Assembly (NCBI GenBank): GCA_020636005.1
Contig: JACJYR010000003.1
Coordinates: 372,001 to 436,000 of the forward strand
Source: Lewinellaceae bacterium
GTDB lineage: Bacteria > Bacteroidota > Bacteroidia > Chitinophagales > Saprospiraceae
Direction of reading: 5' to 3'
Length of the DNA: 64,000 nt
In this document: one piece after another, positions 33,679 to 43,425 of the stretch
Layout of the letters: each line of letters starts with the position of its first letter
Numbering within the stretch: the first letter of the stretch is position 1
Translations under genes and position numbers: made by a program
The notes under the pieces: generated by a model
What the model saw: the letters and a program-made list of their open reading frames with translations, nothing else
Databases searched by the model: none
Told to the model about the DNA's origin: nothing

Positions 33679-35172
33679 ATGAAATATTTCTTCAGCTGTA
33701 TTTTGATGGTCTCCTCCATGCTGTTTTGCATAGGACAGCCAGCCCAGGTTTTACCAGGCTTCGAATTTGAAAAGGCCGAACTGGAGAACCAGCTCCGCTA
33801 CATTGCCTCCGATGAACTGGCAGGTAGGCGCACCGCATCACCCGGCGAGCGGTTGGCCGCTGAGTATATCGTGTCTTATTTTGAAAAATATGGCGTCAGC
33901 CCGGCGCCCGGTACCGATCATTTCCGTCAAAGCATCCCTTTCGAAAAGGTAATTCCCCCACTGAGTGGCACGCTGACCCTGGGGGAAACGGTCTATCAAC
34001 TCGGAGACAACTTGTTGATAATGAGGGGCGACCAGTGCGGCATCAAAGCGGAAGCGGTCTTTGCAGGCCACGGCTGGGTGGATGCTGAAACCGGCATGGA
34101 CGACTACAGCGGATTGGATGTTAAAGGAAAGGTAGTGTTCGTGCTGCCTGGAAAACCCGGCGAGGCCAACCCGATGGAAACTTTCAAGGCCATGTCCGTT
34201 AAACGGGAAATCGCAGCAGGCAAAGGTGCTGTGGCCCTGATCGAGCTGTTCAGGTTGAATTTCCCTTGGCCGTTTTTCAAGTCATATTTTGGCAAGGAAA
34301 GACTGGAAATGAAAGGTGAACAGGACCCCTCCACAAGCCCGTCAATAATTTACGGCTGGATGAAAGAAAGCGCTCCCAATCCCGTAAAGGACATGGAACA
34401 TGGGGAGAAAATGACGGTGAGTATTGAAACGTCAGGTGTCAAGGTGGAAGAAACAGAAGCTTTTAATATTGTTGGAATGGTGGAAGGAAGCGATCCTGTT
34501 TTAAAAGATCAATACCTCCTGGTCAGCGCCCATTACGACCATATCGGCACCGGGAAAGATGGGGGGCAGCCATATTCCCCACAAGACTCCATTTTCAATG
34601 GTGCCAGGGACAACGGTATGGGCACCGTGGCGCTAATGGCTGCTGCCAGGGCCATCGCTGCACACCCTCCCAAGCGGTCCGTCATTTTCCTGGCCTGCAC
34701 CGGAGAGGAAATGGGCCTGCTGGGCAGCTTGTACTATGCTGAACACCCCCTCCTGCCACTGGAAAAAACAGTGTTCAACTTCAACAACGATGGTGCGGGA
34801 TACAATTCGACCGAGCACGTGACTGTAATCGGCCTGGAAAAAACCAATGCCAGCCCTTTGCTTGAAAAAGGTGCAGCAGCATTCAACCTAACCGTGGTGC
34901 CCGATCCAGCCCCGGAGCAGAACCTTTATGAGCGTTCGGACAATGCCTCCTTTGCCAACAAGGGCATCCCTGCCATCGACTATGCGCCTGGCATTACCGC
35001 TATGAACGAGGATATCTTTAAATACTATCACCAGGCTGCCGACAATCCGGATTCCATTGACTATGACTACCTTTTGCAATTTTGCAAGGCCTTTGCATTT
35101 ACGGCTCACCTGTTGGCCGATTGGGAAGGGGACTTTGGCTGGATGCCCGGGCAGGAAAGGGCACGGCAGTAA
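33679..35172 (+). CDS. Secreted M28 family zinc aminopeptidase
   Basis: This exported 497-residue peptidase has a signal peptide (MKYFFSCILMVSSMLFCIGQ). The N-terminal part contains LRYIASDELAGRRTASPGE, usual in Bacteroidota M28 enzymes, and a PA-like insert (about 95-250). The catalytic domain has the zinc ligands in SAHYDHIG (His, about 277) and NGARDNGMGT (Asp, about 310), the catalytic CTGEEMGLLGS (Glu pair, about 342) and DNASFANKGIPAI, and a late His in FKYYHQAADNPD. It probably removes N-terminal residues from extracellular or periplasmic peptides. No T9SS signal is present. Confidence 0.92.
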   Translation: MKYFFSCILMVSSMLFCIGQPAQVLPGFEFEKAELENQLRYIASDELAGRRTASPGERLAAEYIVSYFEKYGVSPAPGTDHFRQSIPFEKVIPPLSGTLTLGETVYQLGDNLLIMRGDQCGIKAEAVFAGHGWVDAETGMDDYSGLDVKGKVVFVLPGKPGEANPMETFKAMSVKREIAAGKGAVALIELFRLNFPWPFFKSYFGKERLEMKGEQDPSTSPSIIYGWMKESAPNPVKDMEHGEKMTVSIETSGVKVEETEAFNIVGMVEGSDPVLKDQYLLVSAHYDHIGTGKDGGQPYSPQDSIFNGARDNGMGTVALMAAARAIAAHPPKRSVIFLACTGEEMGLLGSLYYAEHPLLPLEKTVFNFNNDGAGYNSTEHVTVIGLEKTNASPLLEKGAAAFNLTVVPDPAPEQNLYERSDNASFANKGIPAIDYAPGITAMNEDIFKYYHQAADNPDSIDYDYLLQFCKAFAFTAHLLADWEGDFGWMPGQERARQ

Positions 35173-35249
35173 GTGGCATGGCCGTAAGCCAAATCAATTG
35201 ACGGGTGAGAATCTCCCATTTCAAACTATTTCTAACAGGTACCAAAAAG

Positions 35250-35951
35250 TTACCCAGCCTCGGCCAGGGCAGCTTTCCTCGCCTTCTTCTGTTCATTGTT
35301 GCTTTCGTAGAGGCAATAGCTCTCGTATTTTGCGGCGTCCTTGTTGATCCATATATCCTTGCCCACGTTGCACAGCACCACTAATTCGTCATAGATTTCA
35401 TTGCCCTGCTCAATGCGCCTTTCCACGCCAATGTCCCGGTCGGCCACTTTGTCCTGCTGGAGGTTGACGGCATTTTCAAACGCCTGGGCTGCCGTGCTTA
35501 TCCTTCCCAATATTTGTTCGTTGACGCCTACGTCGGCCAGGAAGTCTATCTGCTGGCGTGCCACCCGGAGCACTCTCCTGGCGCAGAACAGCAATTGAGC
35601 GTCGGTCATGTCGCCCAGCTTGGAAGCGCCGAATTTGCGGTAGCGCCCGGTCTTCATGTTGAACTTGATGGCCACTCTTGTCATCAGGCTCTTGATGGCC
35701 GCTTTGAGGTTCCCTGCCGCCTTGTATTTTTTTTCGGTCAAAATCATTTGGTCGCCCAGTAGTTCGTCGTCGTCCGGCAGGTTTTTGAAGCGGTCGCACA
35801 GGGCATTGAATTGTTTCAACCGTTCCAGGCCATAGCCATATTGCTCGAAAAGTACCAGGTCACGGTGGGCGGAGCGGATGCTGTCCATGCAGAGCTTGTG
35901 GAGGTCGGCATCTGGGAAGTTGTGCTTTCGCTGGGTGGATTGCTTTTTCAT
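35250..35951 (-). CDS. Helical protein of unknown function
   Basis: The 233-residue cytosolic protein has no signal peptide and no membrane helix. It is basic and almost wholly alpha-helical (FEQYGYGLERLKQFNALCDR, GNLKAAIKSLMTRVAIKFNM, LLFCARRVLRVARQQIDFLA). The middle part suggests two similar helical bundles. Proteins of this shape occur in several Bacteroidota as hypothetical. It ends in an ARKAALAEAG tail. It is a single gene converging with the M28 peptidase gene. Confidence 0.7.
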   Translation of the reverse strand: MKKQSTQRKHNFPDADLHKLCMDSIRSAHRDLVLFEQYGYGLERLKQFNALCDRFKNLPDDDELLGDQMILTEKKYKAAGNLKAAIKSLMTRVAIKFNMKTGRYRKFGASKLGDMTDAQLLFCARRVLRVARQQIDFLADVGVNEQILGRISTAAQAFENAVNLQQDKVADRDIGVERRIEQGNEIYDELVVLCNVGKDIWINKDAAKYESYCLYESNNEQKKARKAALAEAG

Positions 35952-36158
35952 TGATTGTCAATTTTTTACAAAAATAATGCAGCATTATTGAAAAACAAAA
36001 AATGGCAATCAAAAACAATTTGAATTTTTATCCGGCATGTGATTTACTCAGTTGAAATTTTCCGGCCAGGGTTAAAACAATAAAATGTAAAAAAAACCTG
36101 GCATACAGGGGTAGGGGAACGGCCATTTACCGAAGCAAAAAGATGGTTATCAGGTAGG

Positions 36159-37421
36159 TCAACCGGCCCTTTTGGCTTTCTCCCAAACAACCGATTGCTT
36201 GCCGGCCATCAACCGGAACAGGCCCCGGTACATGGCGTAGTTCATCACACAGAAGTAGTAGGGTACAAAAAACGCCTTGATTTTCAGGTGCCTCGTTTCA
36301 AAAACATAGCCGAGCCACGCAAAGAGGTAAAAGAGGGTTTGGCCACCCAACAGCAGTTGGTACAAAGGTTGGCCAAGGCTGGCGAGGTAGATATTGATGA
36401 AGAAAATAAGTGGTAAGGAAAGTGGCGCTACCGTCCACCGGAGTACCCGGTGGGAAATATATTGGAAGGAGAAAATGCCATAGACAAAGATATTCAGTAA
36501 AGCCCTCAACCGCCAAAGCGCCTGCAGGGCACCTGCCGCTATCCTGATCTTTCGTTTCAATTCTTCCTGGATGGAGGCGCTCTGCGATTCGGCAGCATAG
36601 GCGTTTGGCTCATAGACCACTTTGTAGCCCTTTTGAACAATGCGCATGGTCATCACAAAATCCTCAATGACGGTGTCCTGCTCCACATGTTCGTACAACT
36701 CTGTGCGGATGGAAAACAGTTCGCCCGCCGCACCTACCACTGAGTACAGTTCGGAATCCCAGGCTTTTAATTTGGATTCGTACCTCCAATAGATGCCTTC
36801 GCCGGCCCCGGTAGCGTCGCCGGTTTTGCCAAGGGCAATGCGTTTTTCGCCGGCCACGCCGCCTATTTTTGGGTTGGCATAATGCCGGACGATGTTCCGG
36901 ATGGCTTCCCTGTTCACGACTGTATTGGCGTCCGTGTAGATAGTGACGGGGGTTTTTACTTCGGGCATGATGCGTTCCACGGCAGCTATTTTCCCTTTCC
37001 TTTCTGGTTGGTGGAACAACCGCAGTGTGGTGCCCTCCGGCGTTTTGAAATTTTTTACCAGATCGGGCGTCCGGTCATTGGAGCCGTCGGTCACAAACCA
37101 AAAGGCAATTTTTTCTTTGGGGTAATCGAAGGCAAGGCAGTTGCGGATTTTGTCCTCGATCCAGTTTTCCTCATTGTACGCAGCCACGATAAAAGTGACG
37201 GCAGGCTCGAAATCGGGGCTGAATAGTGTTTTTTTCCCCGAAATCAGGCGTTTCAGTTTGACCAATATAAAAAGAAGTATGCCATAGCCAAGATAGGCGT
37301 ACAACACAATGAGGATGGCTGCCCAGAAAGTAATTTTGAAAAACGTCATGGCAGATGTTGAATCGTTTGCAGGGACATCGGAGGCAACAAGCCCTGCACT
37401 ATTTTTCAGAAAGTTCACCAT
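36159..37421 (-). CDS. Membrane glycosyltransferase family 2
   Basis: The protein has an N-terminal membrane helix (FWAAILIVLYAYLGYGILLF), a GT-A catalytic domain with AVTFIVAAYNEENWIEDKI, FWFVTDGSNDRTPDL, TIYTDANTV and VEQDTVIEDFVM (the conserved ED motif), and further membrane helices in the C-terminal third. It also has QxxRW-like SQSASIQEELKRKIRIAAG sequence. This resembles processive or polysaccharide-linked GT2 enzymes. The ATG at 37421 is used here, but an ATG at 37349 (MTFFKITFW) gives a more typical N terminus. It sits 30 bp downstream of the NDH-2 gene on the same strand. Confidence 0.88.
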   Translation of the reverse strand: MVNFLKNSAGLVASDVPANDSTSAMTFFKITFWAAILIVLYAYLGYGILLFILVKLKRLISGKKTLFSPDFEPAVTFIVAAYNEENWIEDKIRNCLAFDYPKEKIAFWFVTDGSNDRTPDLVKNFKTPEGTTLRLFHQPERKGKIAAVERIMPEVKTPVTIYTDANTVVNREAIRNIVRHYANPKIGGVAGEKRIALGKTGDATGAGEGIYWRYESKLKAWDSELYSVVGAAGELFSIRTELYEHVEQDTVIEDFVMTMRIVQKGYKVVYEPNAYAAESQSASIQEELKRKIRIAAGALQALWRLRALLNIFVYGIFSFQYISHRVLRWTVAPLSLPLIFFINIYLASLGQPLYQLLLGGQTLFYLFAWLGYVFETRHLKIKAFFVPYYFCVMNYAMYRGLFRLMAGKQSVVWEKAKRAG

Positions 37422-37451
37422 AGGCAAAAGGTAGTCCGAAATAGGAGCACC

Positions 37452-38729
37452 CTACCTTTTTACCCTCGGTTTGATAATGAGCCGCAGCGACTGATCGTAG
37501 GTGAAATAGTTCCACACCCAATTCAGGAACACAAACACTTTGTTTTTAAAGCCAATCAGTTGCAGCAGATGAACAAAGAGCCAAACGACCCAGGCAAAGG
37601 CACCCTGGAATTTCCAGTAGGGCAAATCCACGACGGCCCTGTTGCGCCCGATGGTCGCCATAGAGCCAAGGTCTTTGTAGGAAAAGGCCTGGGGAGGTTT
37701 CCCCTTTTTTTGCAGGATAAAATTTCGGGCCAGGTTGTCAGCTTGTTGGATGGCTACTTGCGCCACCTGTGGGTGGCCGTCTGGGTATTTTTCCTCTGGC
37801 ATGCGGGCAAGGTCGCCAATGGCGTAGATATTTTCAAATCCTTCTACCTGGTGGAACCTGTTCACTTTAAGCCGGTTGCCGGGGGCATAAGCCGCTTCCG
37901 GCAGGCCCGGCAAGGTGTTACCCTTGATGCCTGCCGCCCAGATCACTTTTTTTGCAGCCAGTTGGGTGCCATCTTTCATCAAAAGGTGCTCGCCGTCATA
38001 GCCTGTGACCCGGGCATTCAGCTCGACCTGGACACCCAGGCCGGTGAGGTATTTCAGGGCTGCGGCTGATGCTTCGTCCGACATGCCTGCAAGGAGGGTT
38101 GGGCCGCCCTGTACGAGGTGGATGTCTATTTCGCTGCAATCCAGTTCCGGGTAGTCCTTTGGAAGAATATTTTTCCGCATTTCGGCCAGGGCACCCGCCA
38201 CCTCCACGCCGGTCGGCCCGCCGCCCACGATGACGATGTCGAGGTAGGCCTGTTTTTCCTCCGGGTCGGAGGAAGTCAGTGCATTTTCGTAGTCGCTGAA
38301 CAGTGCATTGCGCAGGTACAGGGCTTCGGAGACAGACTTCATGGGGATGACGTTTTTGGCGAAATCCTGGTTGCCGAAGAAGTTGGTGTCGGCACCGGTG
38401 GCGAGCACCAGGTGGTCATAGTTCAGGATGCCCATTTTGGTATGTACCCGGTTTTTGGCGGGGTCAATTTCTGTGACCTCAGTGACCCGGATATAGACAT
38501 GCCTCGATTTTTGGAACATCTTCCGCAACGGGTAAACGATAGAACTGGGTTCCAGGCCTGCCGTGGCCACTTGGTAGAATAGTGGCTGGAACTGATGGTA
38601 GTTGTTCTTGTCCACCAAAACAATCATGTACCCTGAGTTTCGCAGACTTCGGGCCAGTTTTAGCCCGCCAAAACCGCCACCGATGATGACTATCCTTTTT
38701 TGGTCCGTCTCCGGGAGGTTGATGCGCAT
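37452..38729 (-). CDS. ndh: Type II NADH dehydrogenase (NDH-2), FAD-dependent
   Basis: This peripheral membrane flavoprotein passes electrons from NADH to menaquinone without pumping protons. The 425-residue protein has the FAD-binding RIVIIGGGFGGLKLARSL (about 12-29), NYHQFQPLFYQVATAGLEP, the NAD-binding DIVIVGGGPTGVEVAGALAE (about 165-184), AAGIKGN and IYAIGDLARM. It also has a hydrophobic C-terminal anchor (FAWVVWLFVHLLQLIGFKNK) and a basic end. This matches the NDH-2 family at usual length. Menaquinone as partner fits MqnD at 53.3 kb. R4 lies just upstream of its start. Confidence 0.93.
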   Translation of the reverse strand: MRINLPETDQKRIVIIGGGFGGLKLARSLRNSGYMIVLVDKNNYHQFQPLFYQVATAGLEPSSIVYPLRKMFQKSRHVYIRVTEVTEIDPAKNRVHTKMGILNYDHLVLATGADTNFFGNQDFAKNVIPMKSVSEALYLRNALFSDYENALTSSDPEEKQAYLDIVIVGGGPTGVEVAGALAEMRKNILPKDYPELDCSEIDIHLVQGGPTLLAGMSDEASAAALKYLTGLGVQVELNARVTGYDGEHLLMKDGTQLAAKKVIWAAGIKGNTLPGLPEAAYAPGNRLKVNRFHQVEGFENIYAIGDLARMPEEKYPDGHPQVAQVAIQQADNLARNFILQKKGKPPQAFSYKDLGSMATIGRNRAVVDLPYWKFQGAFAWVVWLFVHLLQLIGFKNKVFVFLNWVWNYFTYDQSLRLIIKPRVKR

Positions 38730-38747
38730 GTCAATTGTTTATATTAA

Positions 38748-39077
38748 GTAACGATGAAAAAATAACTTCACCATTTTGATTTTGAAAACTCCAGCAATGG
38801 AGCGGTTTTATAAAAAATAATCCCGATGTATACTGCCGAAAAAAAGTTTTTAATAATCACCGTCCCATCGGGACGGAATCTTTGTAGGATTTGTAAGCAT
38901 CATTGGTCTCCGTTCCATCGGAACGGTATCTGAGAAGCAACGACATATAGTTCCTACGGAACGAAAGACCTCGGTTCATGGCAGGCTACAAAGATTCCGT
39001 CCCGCTGGGACGCCCGGTAGCATTTATAAAAAACTTATTTTCTGCGGTAGAAATCGGGATTATTTTTCCTTCGATCC
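38748..39077 (+). repeat. Long (about 330-bp) version of the MITE-like element, copy R4
   Basis: The outer element is in plus orientation from GTAACGATGAAAAAATAAC to CCTTCGATCC, flanked by TAA on both sides. The palindrome spacer carries an insert of about 220 bp with 27-bp inverted repeats (38861-38887 and 38986-39012, one mismatch) and central GTTCC/GGAAC palindromes. The sequence is close to R3 in the insert. It lies 18 bp upstream of the ndh start, so it occupies the promoter region of that gene. Confidence 0.9.
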
Positions 39078-39094
39078 TAAACCGTGGGGCAAAT

Positions 39095-39127
39095 AAAAAA
39101 AGGTTTGGGTAGAACTGCCCCAAACCT
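39095..39127 (-). terminator. Intrinsic terminator after the subtilase gene
   Basis: On the minus strand AGGTTTGGG, a 9-nt loop and CCCAAACCT are followed by T6. It is 41 bp beyond the stop codon of the S8 peptidase gene. Confidence 0.85.
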
Positions 39128-39167
39128 CTCCGATTTATGTTTTACTTCTGAAAAATTACAGCTAAAA

Positions 39168-42100
39168 CTATTGCACGACGACCTTTATGGCCTTTGCCCC
39201 ACTGTCCCCGCTAATCTTTAGGAGGTAAAGGCCGGCGGGCAATTGGCTACCATTTACAGGCAACGTTGTCGAGCCTGCCTGCAACAGCAGCTTCCTTTGC
39301 AGGAAAAGGACGCCCTTCATGTCGAACAATTCCAACTGTAGGTTTTCGGAATGGTCAGTAGAGATAATGAGGTTGAACATCCCTGTTGTTGGGTTCGGGC
39401 TGACCGACGTCTGAAGGTGCCTTTCTATTTGGCTGGTACTGTTGTAAAGAATCTCTACCGGGACGGAAATGTCCACCTCGCCGCAATCGTTGGTAGCCGT
39501 CAGTGTCACATCGAAAATACCGGGAGGATTGGCATACGTGTGTACCGGATTCTCCTCATCAGATGTTTCCATGTCGCCAAAATCCCAGAAATAGCTGTCG
39601 CCCAATTCGGACGTATTCGTAAAGGTGACCGTGGCATCAGTTACAGAAAAAAGGAAAGAAGGCGAGGGAAAAGCGTTGACGGTTATAGGTTGGGATGTTT
39701 CGCTTTGACCAAAGGAATTGGAAACGGACAGGGTAGCCTCAAAAGTGCCGGTAGCATTGAAAACAACGTTTACCGGGCCCCCAGATGTGGAAGTGGAGGG
39801 GCTTGCATTTGTTCCAAAATTCCAGGCATATACCAGATCCGGCCCTGTGGAGGTACTGTTGAAGGTAATAGTTTGCCCAACACAGGTTTCAACGCTCGAT
39901 ACCTCAAAGGATGCTATGGGAGGCGCAACAGCGTAAACATTTATGTTGTCAAGGTACATCGAATTCCCATAACCATTGATGTTGGTAAATTTCAAAACAA
40001 TGGTATGACCTGCAAAGGCGCTGATGTCAATAGTTTCTTTTCGCCATTGGTTAGGGCCATTGGGCGAGAAAACCGTAGTAACTATACCTGCAGTTGCCAG
40101 TTCAGCGCCATATTTTTCAAACAAGACAGTGTTGAAACTGCCCCCGCAGTCATCGGAAATTTCTACCCGGAGGCCATCGAAGAGGTCAGTATCGTAGTAG
40201 GCATAGGCCACATCAAAATTCAGGAAAACTTCCTGGGCACTTCCCAAGTCAACGGGGACAGTGAGAAAGGCGTCTTGCTCTCCGTTGGTATCGTAAAAGT
40301 AATTGTCAACAAAGATAGCCGTAGTTGGTCCGCCGTTGGAGCCGGTTACATTTTTGGCTTCCCAGGTATAATCACTATCGGGGTTATCAATCAGAGAGTA
40401 AGCAGGGGGAAAGACAGGGCCTTCAAAGTCTTCGGCATAGTCAAGTGGTTCAATGGCACTGAGCGGAGTGCTTGAAATAGTCATCTGCTGGTAAATGGTA
40501 TCGTTGAAGGTGGCCTGGTCGTTGGTAATGCTCGCATAGACCAGCAAGGTGTGGTCGCCCAGCCCGTTCACGATGGTCTGACTGAAAGTGTGGGTAACGA
40601 TTTCCCCCGGGTTAATGGGGCCTGGTATGGTTTCTTCCACGAGGGGATTGTTGTCAAACTGGTATGCTACCGCCACATTGGATTGGGGGGTAGTGCCGGC
40701 ATTTTGTACTTGTGCCGTAACAGTAAAATCTGTGCTTCCGCAAATAGAAACGTTTCCTGCGCCTGGTGACACTGCTACAATACTGATGTCATTATCCAGC
40801 AAACAATCCAATAACCCGCCATTGTAAAGGATCGCTATCGTCCTTTCGCTTTTCAGGCCATCGTCACCAATGGCCCTGACGGCTATCCAATGGTCGCTCC
40901 AGGGGGATTGGGTGATAGGCAGGTCGAATTCGGTGGCGTCTGTCGTTCCTTTTGGTTCCATGTATTTATCTCCTAGCGACAAAACTTCGTAACTGGTAGT
41001 GGCACTGGCGCCAGCCAGGTCGACCGGGCTCCATTTTACCCGGAGATAATCTGGGCACGCTTGTATCACTTCGACATTGGTGGGCATGGGTGCAATGGAG
41101 AAAGGAGCTACGCTTTGCCCTGCATTGGCTCCCCTTGAAACCTTCACGATGGCTTTTCCCGTGATCTCATTTGGGAGTGTCCAATCATACATCCTCGTAT
41201 TTCCGTTAACCGTGGTGATTGGATTAAAGGTGGTGCCTCCATCAGTCGAATAAACAATGTCGAACCCATCGGTGGTACCCTGGGCGTCCCAATGGATGCG
41301 CATTTTTTCCCCCGGTTCAAAAGACTCACCGCCCATCGGATGGGTGACGGTCACCTCTGCCGTCCTGAATTCCCAAACGACGTAATAAGCATGGCTGCCA
41401 AAGGGGATTTCGGTTCCCTGAACAACCAGGTTGTAATCGCCAGCGGCCGGGTTGTCCACGGCGATTTGCTCCATGTTGTTCAGGTTGTCGGTGCCTTTGG
41501 TGGCGGGGGCATCCAAGGTGGTTGGGTTGGGGGCTGGGTTCAATTTCCATGGGAAATAGCTAGTGCCGGGTATTTGCAGGGTTGCATCCAGGTTGTTGAC
41601 CAAAGCCTTGGATGTAAGCACCGTTCCTTCCGGATCGCTCCAATAGACCATAACCCTCATTTGCAACACATTGTCAGGAACAGTGATAGGATGAATATTG
41701 GCGCCGCCCTGGACGACCTCGTCTTTGAAATAGCGGTGGTCTTCCAGGGTCAGCACGGCCCGGTAGGCGTTCACATGCCCCCAACCAAACTTGAAGTCGG
41801 GGCCGGGGTTGCCGAGGTCGTTGGCCGTGTTTAGAATGCAGGCTTTGAGCAGGGAAGCATCGGCCACTTCGCCCTGGTTGAGCTCCTGATAGGCTTGGTG
41901 GAGTTGGGCCATCACGCCGGCTATGCCGGGCGACGCTGCCGATGTGCCGCCGAATTCCTGGTACTGGTTGTTCTCATCCGTAGATTCCTGGGGGGTGCCG
42001 TAGGCAGCGATGTCGGGCTTGATCCTTCCATCGTGGGCCGGGCCACGGCTGCTCGATGAGTTCAGTACGCTCTCGGCGTTGATGTTGGCAGTGGTCAGGC

Positions 42101-43262
42101 AGTTTTTGGCTTGTTTGTGTCCGCCGGTGATGTTTCCCCATTGGCTGCCGGCCCCATAGCCGCAGTCGGATGGGTTCGAGTTGCCGGCGGAAAACACGTG
42201 CATAAGGCTGGGGTTGTTATAAAGCTGTTGGTCCACCGTTTCGGTTATTTCCGTATAGCCGGCGTTGCAAACATTGCTGTAGGAGGAGTTGGTCACCAGG
42301 ACGTTGTGATCGAAAAACAAGTCCATAGTTTCGTCCAGGAAGTCTTCTTCATAGTCCAGCACATATAAAAACGAACCGGGGGCCATTCCTTTTACCCTGG
42401 GGTTGATATTGCCGGCACCGCCCATGATGCCGCCGACGCCGTCGCCGTGATTGATGTCGAATCCATCAGCAGTAACCATAGAATTGTCAATCCGGCCTTT
42501 GAAATCAATGTGCGGGCCTACGATGCCATCATCGCGTACCAGCATATTGATACCTGTGCCATTGTAGTGCCTGCCCGATGGATATTCAGAATCAAGGGAA
42601 TTTGAACGGTGCAGGGAACGACCCAGGTCGTCGTCGGGTGTGCTGGGTGCGGGCACGGTTTCAAGGAAGGCCACATAGGGTAGGGCCGCAATTTCATCGA
42701 TCCTTTCAAGGGGAAATGCCACCCTCAGAAAGTTATTGTAGCCATTTTCCATCAGGATATCAATGCCATCTGCGGCGCAATAGCGGAGGGCAGTGGCATG
42801 GTCGATGTTTTTATAAAATTTCAACATGGCCAGCACCCGGTTTTTTCGGATTGCATAGTCGGGCAGGTCGCCATTTTTCAGGGCGTCCGACATTTTCAGG
42901 TCAAGTTGTATGCTTTGGATGGAGCGCACCCCTGATTGTTCGAGTTGGCCAATGTTGAACCCAACAGGGATGGAAGCCAGGTAGGTAAGGTGGGGAATGT
43001 ATTCGAGCAGTTCGATGCCCTGCTGGGACAGCTTGTTCCATACATCCTTGTTTGGAATTTCATAAAACTGGAGCAACCGGTAATAGTGGTCGCCGATCAT
43101 TTCTTCGGCACCGATGGTGGCCGTTTGGGCATAGCCTTTCACATTTTCCGGGAACAGGGTCTCGCCTGTTCGCAGTAAAACTGAATAGTCAGATTGTGCG
43201 CCCGCGCTGGTTGCGAGGCAAAACAAGAACATCAGGCAGATTGGGTTGAGTGCTTTTTTCAT
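39168..43262 (-). CDS. Secreted subtilisin-like serine peptidase (S8) with PKD domains and T9SS type A sorting domain
   Basis: This is a 1364-residue secreted protease with signal peptide NPICLMFLFCLATSAGAQ. An N-terminal prodomain-like region (about 25-215) precedes the S8 domain with the catalytic triad Asp in MLVRDDGIVG (about 242), His in HGDGVGGIMGG (about 271) and Ser in FGGTSAASPGIAGVMAQLH (about 440). Beta-sandwich domains follow: a P-domain-like segment, a fibronectin/Ig-like part with THPMGGESFEPGEKMRIHWD, a CARDB-like segment around VSICGSTDFTVTAQVQNAGT, a MAM-like part (DDCGGSFNTVLFEKYG), two PKD domains (YAWNFG and YFWDFGD), and a type A sorting domain (SVSPNPTTGMFNLIIS). It probably degrades proteins outside the cell. 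Confidence 0.94.
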   Translation of the reverse strand: MKKALNPICLMFLFCLATSAGAQSDYSVLLRTGETLFPENVKGYAQTATIGAEEMIGDHYYRLLQFYEIPNKDVWNKLSQQGIELLEYIPHLTYLASIPVGFNIGQLEQSGVRSIQSIQLDLKMSDALKNGDLPDYAIRKNRVLAMLKFYKNIDHATALRYCAADGIDILMENGYNNFLRVAFPLERIDEIAALPYVAFLETVPAPSTPDDDLGRSLHRSNSLDSEYPSGRHYNGTGINMLVRDDGIVGPHIDFKGRIDNSMVTADGFDINHGDGVGGIMGGAGNINPRVKGMAPGSFLYVLDYEEDFLDETMDLFFDHNVLVTNSSYSNVCNAGYTEITETVDQQLYNNPSLMHVFSAGNSNPSDCGYGAGSQWGNITGGHKQAKNCLTTANINAESVLNSSSSRGPAHDGRIKPDIAAYGTPQESTDENNQYQEFGGTSAASPGIAGVMAQLHQAYQELNQGEVADASLLKACILNTANDLGNPGPDFKFGWGHVNAYRAVLTLEDHRYFKDEVVQGGANIHPITVPDNVLQMRVMVYWSDPEGTVLTSKALVNNLDATLQIPGTSYFPWKLNPAPNPTTLDAPATKGTDNLNNMEQIAVDNPAAGDYNLVVQGTEIPFGSHAYYVVWEFRTAEVTVTHPMGGESFEPGEKMRIHWDAQGTTDGFDIVYSTDGGTTFNPITTVNGNTRMYDWTLPNEITGKAIVKVSRGANAGQSVAPFSIAPMPTNVEVIQACPDYLRVKWSPVDLAGASATTSYEVLSLGDKYMEPKGTTDATEFDLPITQSPWSDHWIAVRAIGDDGLKSERTIAILYNGGLLDCLLDNDISIVAVSPGAGNVSICGSTDFTVTAQVQNAGTTPQSNVAVAYQFDNNPLVEETIPGPINPGEIVTHTFSQTIVNGLGDHTLLVYASITNDQATFNDTIYQQMTISSTPLSAIEPLDYAEDFEGPVFPPAYSLIDNPDSDYTWEAKNVTGSNGGPTTAIFVDNYFYDTNGEQDAFLTVPVDLGSAQEVFLNFDVAYAYYDTDLFDGLRVEISDDCGGSFNTVLFEKYGAELATAGIVTTVFSPNGPNQWRKETIDISAFAGHTIVLKFTNINGYGNSMYLDNINVYAVAPPIASFEVSSVETCVGQTITFNSTSTGPDLVYAWNFGTNASPSTSTSGGPVNVVFNATGTFEATLSVSNSFGQSETSQPITVNAFPSPSFLFSVTDATVTFTNTSELGDSYFWDFGDMETSDEENPVHTYANPPGIFDVTLTATNDCGEVDISVPVEILYNSTSQIERHLQTSVSPNPTTGMFNLIISTDHSENLQLELFDMKGVLFLQRKLLLQAGSTTLPVNGSQLPAGLYLLKISGDSGAKAIKVVVQ

Positions 43263-43425
43263 AAAAAGGGTTTATAATGTTTGCTAAATTAAGACTGAAT
43301 TGAGAACAAGACCATTTTGGAATCCTGGCGGGGAAGGAACATTAAACGGATAGTAAATCTAAGGACGCAATTTTTGCTGGCCAAATAATTGGCTGCCAAA
43401 AATTATAATTCGAGTTTTCAACTGG

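Noticed and set aside
39351..40475. 374-codon plus-strand frame inside the subtilase gene
   Set aside because: It is antisense to PKD and sorting domains of a clearly coding gene; no signal, domain or start support.
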